A stretch of DNA of 64,000 nt from Nageia nagi (lineage: Eukaryota > Pinophyta): assembly GCA_050084985.1 (NCBI GenBank), contig JBITNC010000002.1, forward strand, positions 12,834,001-12,898,000, in the 5' to 3' direction. Position numbers and translations under genes: made by a program. The notes beneath the pieces are model-generated. The model saw nothing but the letters and a program-made list of their open reading frames with translations. It ran no database searches and had not been told where the DNA came from. This document shows positions 1-12,767 of this stretch, piece after piece; within the stretch, counting starts at the first letter, position 1; every line of letters starts with the position of its first letter.

Positions 1-2
1 AA

Positions 3-590
3 GGAGGAGTCTTAGAAAATCTAGTTCCACCTTTAGAAAATAAATCACAGTTGGTCCCTTATCGCTTGGTAAAATCTAACGATATGAACCTCACTAAAAA
101 TAAACTAAGGTTGATACAAAAATTCATAGAGCATTCTGGGGCATTCTACAAGTTCTCCGAAGATCCTACCATAGCTTATTCATTGCATAAAATCTATGAA
201 TTCTTAACTTTGAATGGTATTAGATTTTTCTTTAGAACATTTCTTGATGAAACAATCTTTTTTTTAAGCATCATAATCAATCATAATAGGACCGCCCGTG
301 ATCTAAACCCTATGGGAATGGACCGCCTGCGGCCCATTTCTACTATGGAAAGTCATATCAACTTTTGTATGCTCCATCATGATCAAAACTCTTTTGACCC
401 TGAGATAGTTAAACAAAATGTTTGTGAACCCTCTTTGTCATCTTTGGCATTTAAAAATCATAGATCAATAACGTTAGAAGAAGAAGATGATGAAATAATT
501 GATTTTGATGATGAGTCTAATAGTGAGTCAGAAATAGAACTTGAAACAGACCCTGTTGTACAAAAACTTCTTAATGCTTACCCTTTCTAG
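3..590 (+). CDS. ORF of unknown function upstream of gag (5'-truncated by window)
   Basis: The frame is open from base 3 to a TAG at 588-590, about 195 codons, with no clear start inside the window, so it is probably the end of a longer ORF. I do not recognise the protein. Its last 50 residues are strongly acidic (runs such as EEEDDEIIDFDDESNSE), while the first part is mixed and mildly hydrophobic around residues 60-85. It precedes gag in the same orientation with a short stop-rich spacer, so it is probably an extra ORF or leader protein of the same element. It has kept its frame better than most of the window. It could also be captured host sequence. Confidence 0.4.
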   Translation, partial: GGVLENLVPPLENKSQLVPYRLVKSNDMNLTKNKLRLIQKFIEHSGAFYKFSEDPTIAYSLHKIYEFLTLNGIRFFFRTFLDETIFFLSIIINHNRTARDLNPMGMDRLRPISTMESHINFCMLHHDQNSFDPEIVKQNVCEPSLSSLAFKNHRSITLEEEDDEIIDFDDESNSESEIELETDPVVQKLLNAYPF

Positions 591-686
591 TCAGATAAAG
601 AAAATAAAATCAAATAAATAGAGGTAAAGAAAATAATAAATAAAAAATCTTACCAGAAAGCTCAATTGAGTGTAAGATAGGTCATC

Positions 687-1988
687 ATGGGAGAACTAGA
701 AATTCAACTGATTCATGAATGGAGAGAACAAATAGGAAGATTTACTCCTGGAATACTTGATTATGAAAGTGAAGAACCTAGAAATCTTAATTTCATAAAT
801 AAGCAACCTGAAGATAATCCAAACTCATCAATTGAAAAAGAAAAATTAGATAAAATGAGAGCTCAATTAGCAAACATGGCTAAACAATTGAAAAGGCTAA
901 TACATTTAAATGAAGCAAAAGAGAATTAACAACTAGAAGAAAGTCACCCCCTTTGTTCGAGATTAAGAAGTAAAATTTGGGAAGGGAAAGACATAGATTT
1001 TAACAAATATAATGGTATGAGTGATTTGAGAATGCATATTTTAATCTTTGAAGAAGCAACTTATAGACATCAACATGATTCTGATATGTTAGCTAGACTT
1101 TTTCCACTTAGCTTAGGAAGAGAAGCATCCGACTGGTTCTATGGACTTGAAAATCAAAGCATCAAGAGTTATGAGCAACTAAAATGTGAATTCATAGATC
1201 AATATAAATATAACATAAAGAGAAAAACACTCATTATAGATCTTGCCAAAATGAAACAAAAGGAAAATCAACCATTTAACAAGTTTGTAGCCAAATGGAA
1301 GAAAATTGCAAAATTCATAAACTTGAATGAGAAAGAATTAAAACACATGCTAATAAAATCCATTAGAGATGAGATGATGCTTGAATTCTTTAACTATCTA
1401 GACCAACCCCTCTCTGAAATGATCAATTTTATGATTCGAAAAGAGCAACACATGATGAAAATTAGTTTGTGGAAACTTAGAAAAGAAGAAAGGGAAACTT
1501 CAACAATCAACATAATCACACAAGAAAAACACAAACATAAATCAAACAAACCTTAGAATCCCCGGGTATACACTAAAATCATAGATGATCATAATGAGTT
1601 GTTACAATCATTGGTGAAGAAGGGTCTAATTCAATTGCCACCTGTAAACCAACAAGCCACTAAAACTACAGGAGGATTTTGCCAATACCATAGAGTTCAT
1701 GGCCACAAAACATGTGAATGTAAAAAATTCAGAGATATCATCCAAGATCTGGTAGATAGAAAGGCAATCTCATTTGAAAAACCTAACATAAAAGGAAAAG
1801 CTCCTATGCATACAGATAATAAAAACTTGGGAATCTACAAAAACCCCATGCCCAAACATAACACAGGAGTAATGTATGCACAGGAAAATACAACAAAAAG
1901 CCCTACTATCACTAGGGCATCATGGTGTAAAAATCAACATGAAGCTAACACTAGCGGGGGTGAGTTACCCTTTAGAAATATCATTTGA
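687..1988 (+). pseudogene. gag: Ty3/gypsy-type gag with two in-frame stops
   Basis: Three open stretches (687-929, 1017-1556, 1599-1988) share one reading frame and are separated only by TAA at 927-929 and TAG at 1554-1556, so this is one frame of about 434 codons. The middle part is a retrotransposon gag (capsid) domain: LARLFPLSLGREASDWFYGL, then KCEFIDQYKYN and the F-x-KFVAKWKK region. The C-terminal third has a zinc-knuckle-like patch FCQYHRVHGHKTCECKKF (about 1677-1730), the Cys/His pattern seen in plant gypsy gag. The role would be particle assembly and RNA packaging. The ATG at 687 is the first Met after the spacer. With only two stops the frame is fairly young, or was under selection until recently. 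Confidence 0.8.
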
Positions 1989-2189
1989 TGAGCACCCATG
2001 ATCATACTAATACTAACAAAACTAACATTAGGGTAGACACGCTAACCAACATTATGGTAGAGGAAACAGGGATCCATTTTTATGTAAAAAGTGGAGCACC
2101 AATACTCCATATCTATCAGTGAAGACCGCCTGCAGTCCTCTTTCATGATCTATTTTTGTTGAAACAAAAGTCACTAGATCCCCCTTAGT

Positions 2190-2910
2190 ATGGAGTTCCA
2201 GCTCCTATGTCACTATTTTGCATATCTCTGGGGGCAGATATCAGTTCTTAAATCATTTTGTAGGCCTCTTGGCATAGTGATCAATTTTATCTCATATATA
2301 GTGATCAATTTTATCTTAGGCCCCTTGGCATAATGATTAGTATTATCTTATGTATATCAGTCTCCTTGGCATAAAGATTAGCTTTTATCATATATCATGC
2401 CCCTTGGCATGGAGTTTCAGCTCCCATATATCTATTTTGCAGAGTTCAATTCTTATGCAGCTACAGCATACCTCTTGGTGCGAAGTCTCAGCTTCCATTA
2501 TAGTTGTATGGAATTTAGCTCTCATCAATGTGTTGTCATGTGTTATCAGCTTACCATGCCTCTTGGTGGAGTTTCAACTCCCATTTATTAGCTTATCATT
2601 TATTTTACAGAGTTCGATTCTTATGCAATTATAGCATACCTCTTGGTGCGAAGTCTTAGCTTCCATTGCAGTTGTGTGGAACTTAGCTCTCCCCTATCAG
2701 CTTATCATTTGTTTTGCAGAGTTTGGTTCTTATGCAACTGCAGCATACCTCTTGGTGTGAAGTCTTAGCTTCCATTGCAGTTACGTGGAACTTAGCTCTC
2801 TCCTATCAGCTTATCATTTATTTAGCAGAGTTCAGTTCTTATGTAGTTGCAACATGGCTCTTGGTGTGAAGTCTCAGCTTCCATTACAGTTGTGTGGAAC
2901 TTAGCTCTTC
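2190..2910 (+). repeat. Tandem repeat of about 109 bp in place of pol
   Basis: A phrase ending in CATACCTCTTGGTG recurs at about 2460, 2632, 2742 and 2850, each followed by GAAGTCTCAGCTTCCATT. The last three spacings are about 108-110 bp and the first is longer. Shorter degenerate versions (CCTCTTGGCATGGAG) lie at 2265-2420. Long open frames here read through repeat units and have no domain, so I do not annotate them as genes. The array occupies the place of pol. Confidence 0.75.
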
Positions 2911-2914
2911 CCTG

Positions 2915-3200
2915 TGTGTGGTCATGTGTGTTGCCATGGTTATCATGTCTTGTCTTATGATGTGGTCTTGTCAAGTTGTCATCAGGTCATCATGTGTGGT
3001 CAGGTCATCATCAAGTCATCATGTGTGGTTAGGTCATCTGTCAAGTGGTCATGTGTGGTCAGTGTGTTGTCATGTGTTGTCATGTCTTGTCTTATGATGT
3101 TGTCTTGTTATGTTATTGTTATGTCATCATGTGTGGTCATATTGTTTGTCAAGTCATTATCTTATGTATGTGTGTGGTCAGGCTGGTTGTCATGAGTCAT
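2915..3200 (+). repeat. Degenerate short repeat based on GTCATGTGTGGTCA
   Basis: GTCATGTGTGGTCA and shortened variants (GGTCATCATGTGTGG, TTGTCATGTGTTGTC) recur many times with irregular spacing. The stretch is enriched in G and T on this strand. It follows the 109-bp array directly and is non-coding. Confidence 0.6.
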
Positions 3201-3482
3201 CAATGTTGCGGTAAGATTATCAGATTATCAGATATATCAAGCTATCACCTTCTATGGCATTCGTACATCAGAAGAAAGATGAAAGGGGCAAGTAGGCCCA
3301 AGGTAATATCGAAGGAAGTTCTCTCAACCCATATCTAGTACTAACAAGCTTGGTCATGATTTTTCTTGTATTTAGAATGATTAGTGTTTATCATTGCTCA
3401 TCAAATTGTTTGTTATGATATTGTGTTTTTACTTTGAATGCAAAATCTTAACTCACCTCATGTTTATTTCGATTTCACATCC

Positions 3483-3495
3483 AAAGTGGGGCATC
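3483..3495 (+). other. Polypurine tract before the 3' LTR
   Basis: AAAGTGGGGCATC immediately precedes the TGTTAACACA that opens the LTR. This is the usual place and composition of the plus-strand primer of a gypsy element. Confidence 0.55.
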
Positions 3496-4190
3496 TGTTA
3501 ACACATTAAAATGAATTTATGTTCTTAAATCAATAAATTAATGCAAACATGCTTGGCCTAAATATATGTCTTGAAAGTCTTAAAATGATAATATCAATGT
3601 TTGTCTTAAATATGAATTTTATAATGATTATCTTGAATATTGCATGGATTATCTCAAATATTGCATGGATTATCTTGCTTATTAGTATGTTTATCTTAAA
3701 TGTTGTGAATTAGCCTTGTTTATGTAAATGCATGCCGACCCATGGGTTGTATTATCTATTATCTATATAAATAAGGGATCTAATAGTAAGTCCACATAAC
3801 AAGGATACACACGATCCCATGTATGGTCTTGTAGTGGCAACCCCTTAAGGTATCTCTTGGTACCACCTGCAAGGTTGTGGTTTGTGTACTTCCTTCTGCG
3901 AGCTATCTTGACATCTACAATCTATTCTAATATCACACTACAATCTGAGACATCCATATTGAAGTCCTAGACTCGATTGAGAGGTCAAAAATCATCAAAA
4001 GAAGGCCATCAGCACTCCTTTATGAACCAAGAACATTGTTGGTGCTCTATTATCTTTGAAATAGACCACCCATGGTCCTCTTTTTGCATCTTCACAGGTT
4101 ACTACATTTTTGGAGGGGCAGTTCATCATCAGTACATCACCAACATCTTCATCTTTCGTTGTCAAGTACATTCCATGAGGTAAGTATACA
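3496..4190 (+). repeat. 3' LTR of the gag-only element (right end uncertain)
   Basis: It begins with TGTTAACACA after the purine tract. It carries a TATA-like CTATATAAATAA at 3765-3776 and then a more GC-rich transcribed-looking part (3780-4180). No second LTR copy is in the window, so the right end cannot be fixed by alignment; I place it near the change of composition at about 4190. Confidence 0.45.
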
Positions 4191-4469
4191 AATCACAGTC
4201 TTGTTTGATACAATTACATTTAAATTTCTGAATTGGTTATCTTGTTCATTGCTATTGAGAATAAATTGCTATCCATAGCTCAAATACAGATATATTGTGT
4301 TTGTAGATATTTACCTATTTACTTATTTGCATGCTAAATTTTATTTGTAAACAATATGCATGTATACCATGAATGTATCAAATGAAGATTTGATAAGAAA
4401 GTTAAGATACATGAATTTAATATAGGGGATTAGTTTTAAAAGAAAACCAACAAACATCTCATGTGGAAC

Positions 4470-4620
4470 ACCAATTAAGTGATAAATTTGCTCCAAATTA
4501 GTTGGGACCTTACATAATCAAGAAAAATATGGTTCTAGGGCATATCATTTGGCTGATATGGAAGTAAATGAAGAGCATGAACCCATAAACATCATGCATC
4601 TTTGACCATTCTATAGTTAA
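4470..4620 (+). pseudogene. Gypsy integrase C-terminal tail fragment
   Basis: Two overlapping frames give LGPYIIKK and then YGSRAYHLADMEVNEEHEP, INIMHL, stop, PFYS. This is the GPY/F module and end of a Ty3/gypsy integrase (typical pattern: GPY-I-x-K, hydrophobic A-Y-x-L-D/M, final L-x-x-FY). One frameshift and two stops are visible. It lies just downstream of the gag-only element's LTR, so it probably belongs to an older element that this one inserted into, or to the displaced end of a relative. Confidence 0.55.
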
Positions 4621-4718
4621 AAAAATATTTTTCTCTTTGTAAGTAGTATATATACATGTTTTGTATGTTAAAAAAATGATGATGAAATTGATATATATAT
4701 ATATTAATGTATTGCTAG

Positions 4719-5875
4719 ATGGTTATTAAATGGTCAAAGACTATCTATGTAATGGAAAATAGAAGAGAACTTCAACATCTACCTTGGTATGTAAAATCTC
4801 TATATCTAGTAGATAGATCTATCATGCGTGTAACACAAAATATTACTTTTGAACTAAGAAATTTCTTGCATTTACCTATTGATATACAAAAATTAATAGT
4901 ATTAAAAAATTAACCTAATCCATATGATGGATGGTGAATAGATAATAAAGGAGATGATATCAATATTTACATTAACAAATCCATGTATTTTGTTGATTTT
5001 ATGCATTATCATGATCAAGTTGAAAATATAAATCTAATATGTTTTTGTTGGCCTATGTCCTCATCATGATTGATCCTTGATTGTAATTTCAATAATTGGG
5101 TTTTGAACATTGTGTATCATACTTTACAAAATTTAGATCTTCTTTTTAATTGGGTAAGTCAAATTGTAGGAGATCTTAATCATCATAAAATGATATATGA
5201 TTTCACCACTTCATTTGTCCCAACTCCATGATGATCTAAAAAGTTAATTAAAAAAATTAATTATCACTTTTCTCATATGAAGTCAAGATTTTGTTCATCA
5301 CCTCCACATAAAAGTTTTACATGACAATTGCCTTTGAAAATATTATGAACTCATTTTCCATAATTTCAAATTAATAAATCCAATACACATTTTGTTGAAT
5401 GATATCATGATGATAAATATGTAAAAATGCTACAAAGAAACCTATGTAAAGTTATATCTCAAGTGTTTTTTACCTATGGAAATATAAGAAAAAATAGCCA
5501 TATCTTATTATAATGATCAAAACTCTGAAGCTTGGGTATTAAAATGTAATTAGGATAAAGTAATTATCTAAATGGATGCCAAAGAAATGTGGATGGAATT
5601 AGAGTCAAAAATGAGTTTAATTCATTTGTTTCATATACATTGGCCTTATTAAAGACCTAAAATTTCTTTGAATTGTGTTGATAATGTGAATGTAAAGTAT
5701 TGGGGACAAATCATATCACTCATTGATGTTGTCAATGACTCAATAATTCAATATAATACTTCTCCAATCCCTAATCATGATATTATATGTAATTACACTT
5801 CACTTTTTAGTAAAACATGTTGCATTGATAATGCTATAAATACAAAATTAATATTTAAAAGGATGCTTCAATAAC
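4719..5875 (+). pseudogene. Unidentified decayed reading frame
   Basis: An open stretch at 4719-4913 continues after single stops through about 5650, and another runs 5668-5874, all on the plus strand with codon-like texture. Recognisable words include ENRRELQHLPWYVKSLYLVD and IDNKGDDINIYINKS, but I cannot assign a family. It follows a gypsy integrase tail, so an extra 3' ORF of that element is one possibility and a captured plant gene fragment another. The evidence for coding is weak. Confidence 0.2.
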
Positions 5876-5879
5876 TTAA

Positions 5880-7689
<1,810 letters not shown>

Positions 7690-7690
<1 letters not shown>

Positions 7691-9700
7691 CTCATAAAGT
7701 ATACAATCTCAAAATATAATATGGGTATCCTCATGGACTACACCAACCACTAGATCCTTCTCGGGGACTACTCCAACCACTACTCTGACCTTGAGAACTA
7801 TAGCAATCTCTTTGCTATCCACTTGAATCTCCAATATAATGACTAGGAGTAGTACCAATAGACCCTATAGTATTGGATACTTATGTATCCCCCTATAACT
7901 TTGATGATCTAACAATACCCAAGGAGGATGTCTAAGGTGTATTACCTCTACTAGGAGAGGCTCTTAATCTCGCTATCCTACCTAGAGAACATATTGTCCC
8001 CTAAGCACTACTTCTTGTATAATAAGCAAACAAATCAATAGGTATATAACTTAATGGACATATGGGATACTACATGCTAGGAGAAAATGTTGGTACACCT
8101 ATCAACCAAGTCTGAATAATGGCACTATAATAATCTCTTTGCTGATAGATGACACAAACAAATGCTAAGGATCTACTCTTTACACCCCCAAAAGTAGTTG
8201 CTACTCCCATTTGATGAGCTTGAGCTCCTTGTAATGACACATGAGCCTCATCCCTCTCTTAATGATACTAATCCCTTTTAGCTCTATATCTATACATGCA
8301 TGAGTTGTCCTGTGCCAACTAATATTTGAACTTATAAATATCACCTAGTAAAGTATCAAAACTAGGGATCTGAGTCATCAAGATATCACCTCTATCATCA
8401 TCATCTCTACCTAGGGCTACTCCCTCCTTAGCTAGACTCACTACTCTCTACTTAGGAATAAACTCCTTAGCAACATTTTTCATCCTCTCCTCTCCCTCAC
8501 CTATTGTTATCTCACCTATGGCTACACCCACTTCCTTAACATCATCAATGCATTGATGAATGCATCTACCCTCTCCATCATCCTCACCACCCTTTAACTC
8601 AACATGCCACTAAGCTCTAAACTCCTCAATAATGCTAATATCATCTACACTAGTATCATTCTCAATCAATACCTTCTCTTGAGTAGGATCTAGCTTTGCA
8701 TACATTGAAGATTGAACACCATCCTCTAGGATAGTACCCTCACACTGATATAGCATTGGAGGAGGTGGAATATCTCAAAATAAACCAAACTAGTGGTGTA
8801 CTCTACCAAACTAAAAAAACTCAATAAAATCTATCTATATGCCACTCAATACATGTGGCTACCAAATACCAATAATCTCCTCTACAAGCTTAGCCCAAAC
8901 TAGATATAAATAATAAGGTTTAAGCCTTACCTAATCTGGAACTAACTAAGCTAGGATGCAATGGTAATAGACCACATATTGCCTAATGCCATCCAATGGA
9001 TGAATATAAAAATCATCACACCATCTAATGATGCCTACCTCATACTCTAAATGGATACCAAAACTAACCATAGGTAAGCTTGAAGGGTGAGCTATAGCAA
9101 TATGCTCGTAAGTCCATGCCTATAAAGTGATAGTAACTGATAAGGAGGCATGATGCCCCTAAGAATAAAAGAATAGCTCTTTATAAATTTTAGCTAATAG
9201 TGTAGATACCCAAGCATATACTATCTCATGTTGTATCATATCTGCTATAATGAGCAAAAGTGACCATGGAAATCTCCCATAACCAGTATCTGGGAGAGCA
9301 TAACACTAAACTAATCCCATCAAATATGAAAAATTTATAGCTCCCATATGATATGCCATCCAATACTATTAATATTAGATCCCTCCAAAAATAATCTTAG
9401 AAAGAATAATATCAACTCTATCTGCTCCATAAAGATACAAAATTACTTGCGAAGCTCTAGCTCTATCTACCACATGTTATATCCTCTGATCATGGATAGG
9501 TAGACAATATAATCAATGAAGGTCCTCTATAGTGATTATCATCTCCCCAATTGGGAGATGAAAGGTCAAAGTACAAGCATCCCATATATCCAACAAAGCT
9601 ACAAATAATGGATACTCCCAGTGAATGCAACCCATATATGGGCCCATGCCAAATCCAACTATCCTAAAGAATGTGTGATCAACCTAACCCAAAAACTCCC
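7690..9700 (-). pseudogene. Plant mobile domain (PMD) protein pseudogene
   Basis: Read leftward from about 9690, the minus strand gives WEYPLFVALLDIWDACTLTF, HLPIGEMIITIEDLH, stop, LYCLPIH. This matches the PMD signature: L-x-x-x-LL-D-x-W, a TFHLP-x-GE motif and T-x-ED. The same frame runs on for hundreds of codons, broken mainly by TAG stops, through an acidic middle to a Ser/Gln/Gly-rich tail with repeats of SSGW-SPREG (about 7730-7800). PMD proteins occur as domesticated silencing factors (MAIN/MAIL type) and inside plant transposons. This copy is surrounded by transposons and lacks an intact start, so a transposon-borne copy is most likely. Confidence 0.6.
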
Positions 9701-9778
9701 TACCCACTTGAATGATAGAAAGGTATCTTCCATGAGGCTAAAAAATGTCTCAAACCTACAAATTCATAAAACTTTAAC

Positions 9779-9780
<2 letters not shown>

Positions 9781-9814
<34 letters not shown>
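9781..9814. repeat. (TA)n microsatellite, about 17 units
   Basis: A clean alternating tract directly upstream, on the minus strand, of the PMD pseudogene. Confidence 0.9.
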
Positions 9815-9818
<4 letters not shown>

Positions 9819-10004
9819 GACAATTTAACATGAAACATCAGTGTTCAAATGTTGGTATTACTAAATCATTGATGTATAACATATAAATGCTAATGACCCT
9901 AAGGTAGATGATTTTTCATAAATTTTTGGCAAGTTTTTCCATAATATGGTTAGTATTTTTCCCACCTAAAATATTGAAGGTTATACTAGAGCTTACATAT
10001 AGTT

Positions 10005-10805
10005 AACAACACCCAAAGCCTCCTATCCAACAAGTCCCACTCTTCATCACTTGTGGATGAAATTTTATTAGCTTTCTCTTCAAGATTTAGGTAGAGGTGG
10101 TCCTCCATTTGCATTTTTTAGAATTAAAATCTTTTCTCTTTGAATCTTTCAATATTAAACCTTCCTTATTCTACCATTTTCTCCTATTGGTCTAAATATA
10201 CAAACAAGATTCACCAAGAAACTAAATAAAATAAAAAGCTCTAATACCATTTATTAGGTTCTATTATTTTCATATAAACATGAACAATTAGTCCTCCTAC
10301 TCTTTGAAAAAATAAATAATAAGAATATTGATAAAAAAATAGTAAAAAAAAATACAAGAATAAAGATATTAACATGGTTCACCCAATGTGGGCTACATCC
10401 ATGAAGAAGGTTTCAACCCTTGTGTTAATCAACCATCCAAGTGCTCCAAGAAACAAACCAACAATATAACCTTGCCATAGACCCTCATTTTGGAGTACAA
10501 GCATAACTCACTACAAATATCCTAAACTCTCAACCAAGAAAAATATCAAAAATAAAAACTACAAGCTCTCAAAATTACATTACAATCTCAATCAAAATCC
10601 CTTAATTTATAGGAGAAATACCATTCATATTTGACCTTAAAATGGTTAAGGAATATGTGGGATAGCATTCCACCCTTATCGTAACCTACAATTATGAAAT
10701 TATGGCTTAATGATAATTTTGACTTCTCAATATTGAGTTTAACATTATCTATTTTCTAATGCATTATCTTGATAGACCTCCAAAATACCAACTATTACTC
10801 CAACA
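10005..10805 (-). mobile_element. Ty1/copia 5' end: LTR, primer site and gag start
   Basis: On the minus strand an LTR-like segment starts TGTTGGAGTAATAG at 10805 and ends near CCTAATA at 10252. It is followed by ATGGTATTAGAGC (10250-10238), one base off the usual initiator-Met primer site. About 130 bases on, an ATG at 10108 opens MEDHLYLNLEEKAN and then STSDEEWDLLDRRLWV, the typical N-terminus of copia gag. The frame is lost after about 35 codons and the rest of the element is missing, with the PMD pseudogene beyond. LTR ends are inferred from the TG start and the primer site, as no second LTR is visible. Confidence 0.55.
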
Positions 10806-12760
10806 CCCAAAATACCATTAACACTTATTGGCATATTGGTTGGCTAATCAGCTTATCTATTCCTCTAGGATCAAGTCTCTAAGGATTTATCTGAAATAGA
10901 GTCATAGAGATTCAAACTTATCCCACAAATCAAGCTATCAATAAAAAAATCAACCCTATTAGCAACCAAGACAAACATAGTTAATAGAAACTAAAATTTT
11001 ATTAATTTTTTGGAAGACTTTGGCATTATAGATTTTAGATCACTACATGCAGTTGCCTTGTGAAAGGGCTTTTCTCAAAATGTATATATAAAATAGACTA
11101 TATGGAGTATATAGATGGAGGATCACTGATGACCCTTATTAGAACTCTAGCAACTAAGATGAAATGCTAACACCCAATATCAAGTCATTGGTGATTATGT
11201 GATTTCAAATTTTATGATTAATTTGAATTACTCTTTCAGGTTTTGGCTTTTTTTCATTTATATCTATGATGCCTTTTGAATTTTGTTGCATCTTAATACC
11301 TATAAACTCTACACACATGCTAAAAAAAAAATTAAAACATACCTATACTTTTTTTGAAATCTTAACATAAGGAAGTAAAGCATATAATAATACTCAAACT
11401 AAAATAAACCTCACAATTCAATCTTTATTTCACTAGCATAAGTCTACTTCAATTCCCCCCCCCCCTCATTTTTTTCTATCTATTTCATGTATTTATAGAT
11501 TTTTTAATGGGCATTTGTGGAATTTTAGAAGGCTGAAAAAGGGGAGTCAAAGTTTATCATTAGCTTGAAATAACTAAAGGGATTTCACATCTAGTGATAA
11601 TGTAGGTAATAACTAACCATCTCTATCCATACTTTTGTGGAGAGGATGAAACTTATAGTTCATCTTCTATTTTTTGAGTTTTTATTTTTTCATTACAAAG
11701 TCATTGACAATCATAAGTGAATGATAGTGACCTTTACTGATCACCAATGATTTATCCTAATCATTGATGTTTTAAGTATTTTGATTTTTTTAATGTATAA
11801 GTGGATCATATTTTAGTGTCTACATTTTGCCCCTTTTTGAATTATTAACCAAGGATGAGGTTAATAGTTCAAAAACATAGAATGGGAAGCTTTAAATTAT
11901 TATTTTATCTATTTTTGAGGCTTTTTGTGATAAAAATTTTGACTCAATTTCTTATATAAGTCAAAATTTTGATCTATCAAATTATGATAAAATTTGTTTT
12001 TCATGGGATATACTTAAAAATGATTATTTTTGGCATGACAATGTGTTGAGCTTGTGTGACACTTGCATGACATTTCTATTGTGTCATTTTGCATGTCAAA
12101 GCACACATGTGATGTGTAAGTATCACTTTAGTATATGGGTTTTTGATGATGTTGTTCTTTATCCTAACAATAAGGTTTTAGGGTAATCTTATGTAACAAT
12201 GATTTATCATATTTTACCATTTTTGATATTCACAAAATCGATAATATCTTAAGAAGTATTATCAAATTTTTTTATGCATGAAGCTTAAGTTTCTTAGAAA
12301 AATATAATCATAACCTCCCTTTTTTTTGCTTAAATTGCTAGTAGTAGATTTAAAACATTGGCATTTTCAATGACTCACCAACATCCTCTATCTAATCATT
12401 GATGTTCCATGTCATAGGATTATAAAAAGAAAAAGTTTAAATTTCATTATTACTTTCTATTTTGTCATTTTCTTATCTAATGGGTGCCATTTATTTTTCA
12501 TACTTTTTATTATGTTGTTAGTTATCAATATCTAATGAGACTTTCATGCCTCCATGTCATCACTTTGTTGGCCATTCTTGATCTATCTGGGAACAGGTAG
12601 GGTTTTAAACTAATGTTGTTATTTAATTTTTTCTTATATCTGATATTTTGACCATTTTTTTAAATTTTTAGTTATAAAATACAATAATTAGGTACTTAAA
12701 AAGTTTCCATCAGATTAGAATATAGTTTAGACTTTGCTTTTATTTATTTTAACAAATTTT
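10806..12760. other. AT-rich stretch without genes
   Basis: No frame with a recognisable domain. A 13-base run of C lies at about 11454-11466. Several phrases built on TGATCAC-(C/T)AATGAT and CATTGATG recur at 11120-11200, 11700-11770 and 12360-12410, resembling the TGATCA-based minisatellites at 45-50 kb but too sparse to be called an array. Confidence 0.4.
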
Positions 12761-12767
12761 CAAACCC

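Larger units (their letters stand above)
1..4190 (+). mobile_element. Gag-only LTR retrotransposon, 3' part (TR-GAG-like)
   Basis: Order on the plus strand: an ORF already open at the window edge, a gag frame (687-1988), about 1.5 kb of non-coding tandem repeats, a purine tract (3483-3495) and an LTR starting TGTTAACACA at 3496. No protease, reverse transcriptase, RNase H or integrase frame lies between gag and the purine tract, although pol normally sits there. The gag style is that of plant Ty3/gypsy elements. Elements of this layout are known as TR-GAG and depend on autonomous relatives for reverse transcription and integration. The LTR end is not clearly visible, so the right boundary is approximate, and the 5' LTR lies outside the window. 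An internal deletion of a full-length parent is the alternative. Confidence 0.6.

Noticed and set aside
2350-3338. Several overlapping open frames in the gag-only element
   Set aside because: They are translations of the 109-bp and GT-rich repeats in different frames and have no domain.
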